Position numbers and translations under genes: made by a program. The notes beneath the pieces were generated by a model. The model saw only the letters and a list, made by a program, of their open reading frames with translations. It made no database searches and was not told the origin of the DNA. Of a stretch of 5,099 nucleotides of DNA, positions 1 through 3,739 are shown piece by piece. Source of the DNA: Methylobacteriaceae bacterium (GTDB lineage Bacteria > Pseudomonadota > Alphaproteobacteria > Rhizobiales > Beijerinckiaceae). The stretch lies in contig JAISTL010000028.1 in NCBI GenBank assembly GCA_031272615.1, positions 1 to 5,099 of the forward strand. The letters run 5' to 3'. The stretch's first letter is position 1. Every line of letters begins with the position of its first letter.

Positions 1-145
1 CTTCTATATGGGAATTGAATATGGCGGGTTCAAGGTAGCCTGTGAAGAATCACGTGAGTCCCTTGAAATGCGTTTCGGTTCTACATGATTTCGTGACCGG
101 ATGCAACGCATTCGCGCCCTCATGCCGCAGATCGCGCGTCGGGAC

Positions 146-171
146 GCGGTTGCGAATCGCTTGCTTTTTTT
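146..171 (+). terminator. Possible intrinsic terminator of an upstream gene
   Basis: GCGGT (146-150) can pair with ATCGC (156-160) through one G-T wobble around the loop TGCGA. This is followed by TTGC and a run of seven T (165-171). The stem is only five base pairs, so it is weak. Its place after a possible gene end at 88 and before the accD promoter region fits a terminator. The T-run could instead belong to promoter DNA. Confidence 0.3.
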
Positions 172-216
172 GGCGCTTTCGTCGCATAAGCCGGCGTTGG
201 CCCGGCCATGACGAAT

Positions 217-248
217 TTGGTTTATTAAAACAACGATTTTGTGATAAG
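217..248 (+). promoter_or_regulatory. Candidate accD-folC promoter
   Basis: This is the most AT-rich part of the accD upstream region. TTGGTT (217-222) and TGTGAT (240-245, four of six matches to TATAAT) are 17 bp apart. GATAAG (243-248), preceded by TG at 240-241, is an alternative extended -10 element. Neither hexamer is a strong match. The call rests mainly on base composition and position 75-100 bp ahead of the start codon. Confidence 0.25.
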
Positions 249-302
249 GGCGGGAAGACAAATGCCTGCCCGTCGGCGGCGGCCCGAGTACACACGTGGG
301 CC
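248..302 (+). promoter_or_regulatory. Tandem hairpins in the accD leader
   Basis: GGGCGGG (248-254) pairs with CCTGCCC (265-271) in a seven-base-pair stem with one G-U pair and a 10-nt loop. GGCCC (281-285) pairs perfectly with GGGCC (298-302), extendable by a G-U pair. The second hairpin ends 12 nt before the Shine-Dalgarno sequence. If transcription starts upstream of 248 both would lie in the mRNA leader and could affect translation or mRNA stability. No T-run follows, so they are not intrinsic terminators. Confidence 0.35.
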
Positions 303-314
303 ATTGATTCTTTT

Positions 315-319
315 GAGGA
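315..319 (+). promoter_or_regulatory. Ribosome binding site deciding the accD start
   Basis: GAGGA lies before two adjacent ATG codons at 320 and 323. Only 323 leaves a workable gap (4 nt after GAGG, versus 1 nt for 320), and 323 gives the N-terminus MNWI, as I recall for alphaproteobacterial AccD. The later ATG is therefore preferred. Confidence 0.6.
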
Positions 320-322
320 ATG

Positions 323-1297
323 ATGAACTGGATTTCCGAGGTCGTAAGACCGAAAATCAAAACGCTGTTCAAGCGCGACACCCCTGAAAACCTGTGGATC
401 AAGTGCCCCGAAACCGGCCAGATGGTTTTTCACAAGGATGTCGAAGACAACAACTGGGTCATCCCGGTGTCCAACCACCACATGCGCATGGACGCGACTC
501 AGCGCCTTGCCATGATGTTCGACGACCACGAGTGGGAGGACATCCCGCTCCCCGAGGTCGCCGCCGATCCGCTGAAATTCCGCGACGAAAAGCGTTACCC
601 CGACCGCCTGAAGGAAGCCCGCGCCAAAACCGGCCTGCAGGACGCCTTTCTGGTGGGGTACGGCCCCGTCGACACGGTGCCGATGGTGCTGGCCGTGCAG
701 GATTTCGCCTTCATGGGCGGGTCACTGGGCATGGCCGCGGGCGAAGCCTTCATCACCGGCGCCGGGACCGCGCTTCAACGCCGCGCGCCCTATGTTCTGT
801 TTGCCGCCTCCGGCGGCGCCCGCATGCAGGAGGGCATTCTGTCGCTGATGCAGATGCCGCGCACCACCATCGCCGTGCGCTGGCTGAAAGAGGCGGGCCT
901 GCCCTATATCGTCGTGCTCACCAACCCCACCACCGGCGGCGTCACCGCCTCCTACGCCATGCTCGGCGATGTGCATATCGCCGAACCCGGGGCGCTCATC
1001 GGCTTCGCCGGGCCGCGGGTCATCGAGCAGACCATCCGCGCCAAGCTGCCCGACGGCTTTCAGCGCTCGGAATATCTGATGAGTCACGGCATGGTCGATA
1101 TGGTCATCCACCGCAACAGCATGAAGGCCACGGTCGCGCGCATCGTCCGCATCCTGATGCACAACCCCGTTCCCGAGCGCCCGCAGCCCGAGCCGGAAGC
1201 GGAAGCGGAACCGGAAGCGGCCGCGCCGCCGGAGGAGCTTCCCGAGGCGCCGCAGCCCGAGGCGGCTGAAGACGCGCCTCCCGCCGCTGCCGGCTGA
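323..1297 (+). CDS. accD: Acetyl-CoA carboxylase carboxyltransferase subunit beta
   Basis: This cytoplasmic subunit joins AccA in the carboxyltransferase that moves the carboxyl group from carboxybiotin on AccB to acetyl-CoA, giving malonyl-CoA for fatty acid synthesis. The 324-residue protein (E. coli AccD is about 304) matches the family throughout: [45 protein letters not shown] (S163 onward), [14 protein letters not shown] and [12 protein letters not shown]. The two Gly-Gly motifs fit the crotonase-fold oxyanion-hole loops. The N-terminal zinc ribbon is degenerate: at the four positions holding Cys in E. coli this protein has C28, T31, I47 and S50, although the surrounding residues, including HHMRM, are kept. 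I recall the same loss in many alphaproteobacteria. Residues from about 282 to 324 form a Pro/Glu/Ala-rich, probably disordered tail. An alternative start lies one codon upstream at 320. folC follows after 14 bp, suggesting co-transcription. Confidence 0.96.
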   Translation: MNWISEVVRPKIKTLFKRDTPENLWIKCPETGQMVFHKDVEDNNWVIPVSNHHMRMDATQRLAMMFDDHEWEDIPLPEVAADPLKFRDEKRYPDRLKEARAKTGLQDAFLVGYGPVDTVPMVLAVQDFAFMGGSLGMAAGEAFITGAGTALQRRAPYVLFAASGGARMQEGILSLMQMPRTTIAVRWLKEAGLPYIVVLTNPTTGGVTASYAMLGDVHIAEPGALIGFAGPRVIEQTIRAKLPDGFQRSEYLMSHGMVDMVIHRNSMKATVARIVRILMHNPVPERPQPEPEAEAEPEAAAPPEELPEAPQPEAAEDAPPAAAG

Positions 1298-1311
1298 ACG
1301 ACCGAGGCATC

Positions 1312-2637
1312 ATGGATTCATCGGATACTCTCATTGAACGCCTGACACGGCTGCATCCCAAGGCCATCGACCTCTCCCTCGGCCGCGTCCTGCGGCTGCT
1401 TGCCGCCCTGGGAAACCCGCACAAGCGCCTGCCGCCGGTGATCCATGTCGCCGGCACCAACGGCAAGGGCTCGACCATCGCCTTCATGCGCGCCATTCTG
1501 GAAAGCGCCGAACTCGCCGTTCATGTCTACACGTCGCCGCATCTGGTGCATTTCCATGAGCGCATCCGGTTGGGAAAAGTCGGCGGTGGAGCCTTCGTCG
1601 ATGAGGAAACCCTCGCCAGGGCGTTGCAGCGGTGTGAAACCGCCAATGCCGGCGAGCCCATCACCATTTTCGAAATCACCACCGCCGCGGCCTTTCTGCT
1701 GTTCGCCGAGCACCACGCCGATGTGCTGCTGCTGGAAACCGGCCTGGGCGGCCGGCTCGACGCCACCAACGTCGTGGAGCATCCGGCGGCGGCGGTCATC
1801 ACCTCCATCGGCCATGACCACCCGGAATATCTCGGAACCGACCTTGCCGCCATCGCTTTGGAAAAAGCCGGGATTTTCAAGGCCGGTTCGCCGGTGGTCA
1901 TCGCGCCGCAAGCCTACCAGCAGGTGGTTCCGGTGCTCACCGGCGCCGCGGAACGCGCGAAGGCCGGGCCGATTGTGGTGGGAAAGCAGGATTTCGCCGC
2001 CTATGAACAGCACGGCCGCTTCATCTATCAGGACACCAACTGCCTGATGGATCTGCCGCTGCCGAAACTCCCCGGCCGCCACCAGTGGACCAATGCCGGA
2101 ACCGCCATCGCCGCGCTGCGTGCCGCCGGTTTTGCCGATTTGGAAAACGAGGCCTTCGAGCACGGTCTGCTGACGGTGAACTGGCCCGCCCGCCTGCAGA
2201 GCCTGAAAACCGGCGCGCTGGTGGATTCGGCTCCCGCCGGAGCGGACATCTGGGTTGACGGCGGCCACAACGCCGACGGCGCCCGGGTGCTCTCCGCCGC
2301 CATCGCCGATTTGGAGGAACGGCACGCAGCGCCGCTGTTCATGGTGTGCGGCATGTTGAACACCAAGGATTCCGCCGCGTTCTTCCAGCCGTTCGCCGGG
2401 CTGGCGCGCAAGGTGTTCGCCGTGCCGGTTCCGGGCAATTCCATGAGCCGCAGCGCCGAAGAAACCGCCGATTTCGCCCGCCGCGCCGGGCTCACCGCCA
2501 TAGCCGTTGCCGACGTGCCCGAAGCCTTCGCCGCCATCAGCGATGAAGTGACGGCCGAACCACCGCGCATTCTGGTGTGCGGCTCACTCTACCTCGCCGG
2601 CCACGTTCTGGCGCTGAACGGCACACCACCGCGATAA
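1312..2637 (+). CDS. folC: Bifunctional folylpolyglutamate synthase / dihydrofolate synthase
   Basis: This Mur-ligase-type ATP-dependent enzyme adds glutamate to dihydropteroate to make dihydrofolate and extends the gamma-glutamyl tail of tetrahydrofolates, retaining them in the cytoplasm. The 441-residue length is normal for the family. Visible motifs are the ATP-binding P-loop GTNGKGS (48-54), TSPHL (74-78), ERIR (83-86), FEITT (120-124), ETGLGGRLDATN (142-153), TSIGHDHPEYLG (164-175), EKAGIFK (184-190, including the Lys that is carbamylated in characterised FolC proteins), LPGRHQWTNA and DGGHN (316-320) in the C-terminal ligase domain. GAGG at 1304-1307 lies 4 nt before the ATG. The gene sits 14 bp after accD, an arrangement common in alphaproteobacteria, so it is probably read from the accD promoter. 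Whether it has both activities or only one cannot be settled from sequence, but bifunctionality is usual in bacteria with a single folC. Confidence 0.95.
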   Translation: MDSSDTLIERLTRLHPKAIDLSLGRVLRLLAALGNPHKRLPPVIHVAGTNGKGSTIAFMRAILESAELAVHVYTSPHLVHFHERIRLGKVGGGAFVDEETLARALQRCETANAGEPITIFEITTAAAFLLFAEHHADVLLLETGLGGRLDATNVVEHPAAAVITSIGHDHPEYLGTDLAAIALEKAGIFKAGSPVVIAPQAYQQVVPVLTGAAERAKAGPIVVGKQDFAAYEQHGRFIYQDTNCLMDLPLPKLPGRHQWTNAGTAIAALRAAGFADLENEAFEHGLLTVNWPARLQSLKTGALVDSAPAGADIWVDGGHNADGARVLSAAIADLEERHAAPLFMVCGMLNTKDSAAFFQPFAGLARKVFAVPVPGNSMSRSAEETADFARRAGLTAIAVADVPEAFAAISDEVTAEPPRILVCGSLYLAGHVLALNGTPPR

Positions 2638-2652
2638 CCGCTCGGGACATCG

Positions 2653-2779
2653 GGTGGACGGGGTGGACTTGGTGGACACTGGATTGCTTCGCTGCCGCTC
2701 GCAATGACGCGGCACCGGCGGTGCGACACGTCAACCGGCGGATCACGCGGATTCGTCCACCACGTCCACCAAGTCCACC
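2653..2779. repeat. Inverted pair of triple GGTGGAC repeats around a REP-like core
   Basis: The left arm has three GGTGGAC units with a 9-bp period (2653-2659, 2662-2668, 2671-2677). The right arm has three units of the reverse complement GTCCACC, also with a 9-bp period (2755-2761, 2764-2770, 2773-2779). Over the full 25 bp the arms match at 22 positions. The segments 2662-2677 and 2764-2779 are perfect 16-bp inverted copies. The 77-bp interior holds a small palindrome (2683-2705), a GCACC-GGC-GGTGC hairpin (2712-2724) and a direct repeat of ACCGGCGG (2714-2721, 2734-2741). It fills most of the gap between the convergent genes folC and secB. No clear target-site duplication is seen, and no coding sense. 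It is probably a dispersed intergenic element or an mRNA 3'-end structure. Confidence 0.7.
2683..2705. repeat. Small REP-like palindrome
   Basis: ATTGC (2683-2687) and GCAAT (2701-2705) bracket TTCGCTGCCGCTC. In context (GGATTGCTTCGC ... CGCAATGAC) it resembles, from memory, a short intergenic palindrome scattered in many proteobacterial genomes, which is often mistranslated as DCFAAARND-like peptides. I cannot count its copies from this window. Confidence 0.45.
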
Positions 2780-2798
2780 AAAACTGCGTGGCTCACGC
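2780..2798 (-). terminator. Weak intrinsic terminator candidate for secB
   Basis: Read on the minus strand, GCGTG-AGC-CACGC is a perfect five-base-pair hairpin followed by AG and TTTT. It begins 14 nt after the secB stop codon. The stem and the T-run are both short, so termination may depend on Rho or on the neighbouring inverted repeat. Confidence 0.35.
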
Positions 2799-2812
2799 CC
2801 GGGCAGGCGCGC

Positions 2813-3301
2813 TCAATTGGCCTTGTTTTCGCCGTTGCTCTTCTGCGCCCGCTCCATCTGCTGGCGATAGAGGGCGACAAAGTCGATCGGATCCGGATAA
2901 ATGGCCGGGAAGCCGCCGTTGCGCACCGCGTCGCCGACGATCTGCCGGGCAAAGGGGAACAGCAGGCGCGGCGCCTCGATCATCAGCGCCGGATGCAGCT
3001 GCTCCCGCGGAATGCCGGCCATGCGGAAAATCCCGGCATAGACCAGCTCGACGTTGAACAGCACCGTTTCACCGCGTTTCGCATCGAAATCCAGCGACAG
3101 GATGACTTCATACTCCTTCTCGCCCACCTGGGATGACTGCACGCCCACCTGAAGGCCGAACTGCGGCGTCACCTCGTCGGGCTGCAGCGAGCGCGGCGCG
3201 TTGGGGTTTTCAAAGGAAAAGTCCTTGATATACTGTCCCAAAATGGAAATGGACGGGGCTTCCTGTTCCTCGCCGGGGTTATTCGCTTCTGATTCCGCCA
3301 T
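2813..3301 (-). CDS. secB: Protein-export chaperone SecB
   Basis: SecB is a cytosolic tetrameric chaperone that keeps certain secretory precursors unfolded and delivers them to SecA for Sec-dependent export. The 162-residue product (E. coli about 155) has an acidic N-terminus and then family landmarks: QYIKDFSFENPNAP (23-36), VELVYAGIFRMAGI (84-97), IEAPRLLFPFAR (108-119), VRNGGFPAIYPDPIDFVALY (126-145) and a polar C-terminal tail. The start at 3301 is chosen because GAGGAG (3309-3314 on the opposite strand) lies 7 nt before it. The upstream in-frame ATG at 3316 overlaps that binding site and would add only MRSSE. The gene converges on folC and diverges from dppA. No strong promoter motif is visible on the minus strand. 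Confidence 0.96.
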   Translation of the reverse strand: MAESEANNPGEEQEAPSISILGQYIKDFSFENPNAPRSLQPDEVTPQFGLQVGVQSSQVGEKEYEVILSLDFDAKRGETVLFNVELVYAGIFRMAGIPREQLHPALMIEAPRLLFPFARQIVGDAVRNGGFPAIYPDPIDFVALYRQQMERAQKSNGENKAN

Positions 3302-3308
3302 TTCGGAA

Positions 3309-3313
3309 CTCCT
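3309..3313 (-). promoter_or_regulatory. Ribosome binding site deciding the secB start
   Basis: On the minus strand AGGAG is followed by a 7-nt spacer and then ATG at 3301. This places translation start five codons after the longest open frame. Confidence 0.75.
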
Positions 3314-3316
3314 CAT

Positions 3317-3565
3317 CTTTCTGGACGTTTGGCCGTCCCGGATACTGTCTGTTGCACGACAACTGTTTTCAAGGGGCGCCGCCCCATGGACAAGGGGGCG
3401 TCGAATAATGAAGTCCGCTTGCGGCTAGCACGGTTTGCCGCGCGCTTCAAGACCCATTGACACATTCTTCCGCCCCGCCGGGGCGACGGCGGACCCGCCG
3501 GAACCGCTTGCCGCGCTTTGAGTCGGCGGAAATGCCGATGGTCCGGCAATCCATCCCACCGCTAA
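3317..3565. other. GC-rich, hairpin-rich part of the secB-dppA intergenic region
   Basis: No credible gene is seen on either strand. Several perfect short stem-loops are present: GGGGC-GCC-GCCCC (3373-3385), CGCCCC-GCC-GGGGCG (3471-3485), GGCG-GACC-CGCC (3488-3499) and TCGGC-GGAAAT-GCCGA (3523-3538), plus CCG-CTTG-CGG near 3403-3412. None is followed by a T-run on either strand. The secB promoter should lie here but I could not pick a convincing pair of hexamers. Open frames in this stretch give arginine-, glycine- or proline-rich peptides with no family resemblance. Confidence 0.5.
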
Positions 3566-3664
3566 CGCATTGAAATTTATCATATTTATTCGAACATGAC
3601 CATCTTGCGCAAAAGCATGATTGAAAGTTTCACAGAATCCTGCGAGATAGCACGAATTATGCTC
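3566..3664 (+). promoter_or_regulatory. AT-rich candidate promoter region of dppA
   Basis: This is the most AT-rich segment of the region (3569-3600), beginning with TTGAAA at 3570-3575. A second TTGAAA is at 3621-3626. Both are good -35 matches, but no equally good -10 follows at 16-18 bp (GAACAT at 3592 and GAGATA at 3644 are the nearest). Separately, TAGCACG-AATT-ATGCT (3648-3663) has the spacing of a sigma-54 site (10 nt between the -24 and -12 dinucleotides), with AG in place of the usual GG. Which element is used cannot be decided here. Confidence 0.3.
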
Positions 3665-3733
3665 CCGGCTACCTCCATCAAGGGGAACCGAGGTATCCCG
3701 GAGTCCCAAACGCAGGCGAGACCCCTTCGGAGG
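3661..3733 (+). promoter_or_regulatory. Putative structured leader / translational switch of dppA
   Basis: Two mutually exclusive folds can be drawn. In fold A, 3662-3675 pairs with 3690-3703 in 12 base pairs interrupted by two single mismatches (C3666/C3699, C3669/T3696). Its 14-nt loop contains AAGGGG (3680-3685), free to pair with CCCCTT (3722-3727) as a pseudoknot ending one base before the Shine-Dalgarno sequence. In fold B, CCTCC (3672-3676) pairs with the Shine-Dalgarno GGAGG (3729-3733) and AAGGGG with CCCCTT, making an 11-base-pair sequestering stem. A third, local hairpin, CCCC-TTCG-GAGG (3722-3733), is capped by a cUUCGg tetraloop with one C/A mismatch and also covers the site. A hairpin-loop pseudoknot next to the ribosome binding site is the layout of several small riboswitches, but I do not recognise this as a known class. 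A small-RNA target is another possibility. The pairings are direct readings of the sequence; the regulatory role is inference. Confidence 0.45.
3729..3733 (+). promoter_or_regulatory. Ribosome binding site deciding the dppA start
   Basis: GGAGG sits 6 nt before the ATG at 3740, a strong match at ideal spacing. The frame stays open upstream back to 3566, with ATGs at 3596 and 3617, but these lack such a site and would put 41-48 extra residues before the signal peptide. Confidence 0.85.
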
Positions 3734-3739
3734 CAACAT

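Larger units (their letters stand above)
1..319. other. Intergenic region upstream of accD, no convincing gene
   Basis: No frame here reads like a conserved protein. The frame starting at position 2 is open to a TGA at 86-88 (28 codons, containing GIEYGGFKVACEE) and could be the end of an upstream + strand gene, but I do not recognise it. In many alphaproteobacteria trpA lies directly before accD; nothing here resembles a TrpA C-terminus. The stretch contains a terminator-like hairpin with a T-run (146-171), an AT-rich promoter-like segment (about 211-248) and two consecutive hairpins (248-271 and 281-302) just before the accD ribosome binding site. The pattern fits the end of one transcription unit and the start of another. 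Confidence 0.6.

Noticed and set aside
2..88. C-terminal fragment of an upstream gene
   Set aside because: The 28 open codons are too few and match nothing I know; kept only as a possibility in the intergenic entry.
1318..2325. 335-residue open frame on the minus strand opposite folC
   Set aside because: It is a shadow in high-GC coding DNA; the + strand frame carries every FolC motif and the minus product resembles no family.
2653..2779. CRISPR-like or IS-derived interpretation of the inverted repeat
   Set aside because: The units are 7 bp with 2-bp gaps, not spacer-separated repeats; there is no transposase and no clear target-site duplication.
2577..2870. Small open frames across the folC-secB gap with Trp/Thr- or Pro-rich repeats (GWTGWTWWT, PPRPPSPPK)
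   Set aside because: The apparent peptide repeats come from the 9-bp DNA repeat, whose period is a multiple of three and so repeats in every frame. No ribosome binding site or family match is seen.
3302..3316. Longer secB starting at 3316 (adds MRSSE)
   Set aside because: That ATG overlaps the GAGGAG that serves the ATG at 3301, and SecB proteins usually begin near the acidic segment.
3596..3739. In-frame extension of dppA upstream with ATGs at 3596 and 3617
   Set aside because: These starts lack a good ribosome binding site. The ATG at 3740 has GGAGG at ideal spacing and begins a proper signal peptide. The open frame upstream is best read as untranslated leader.
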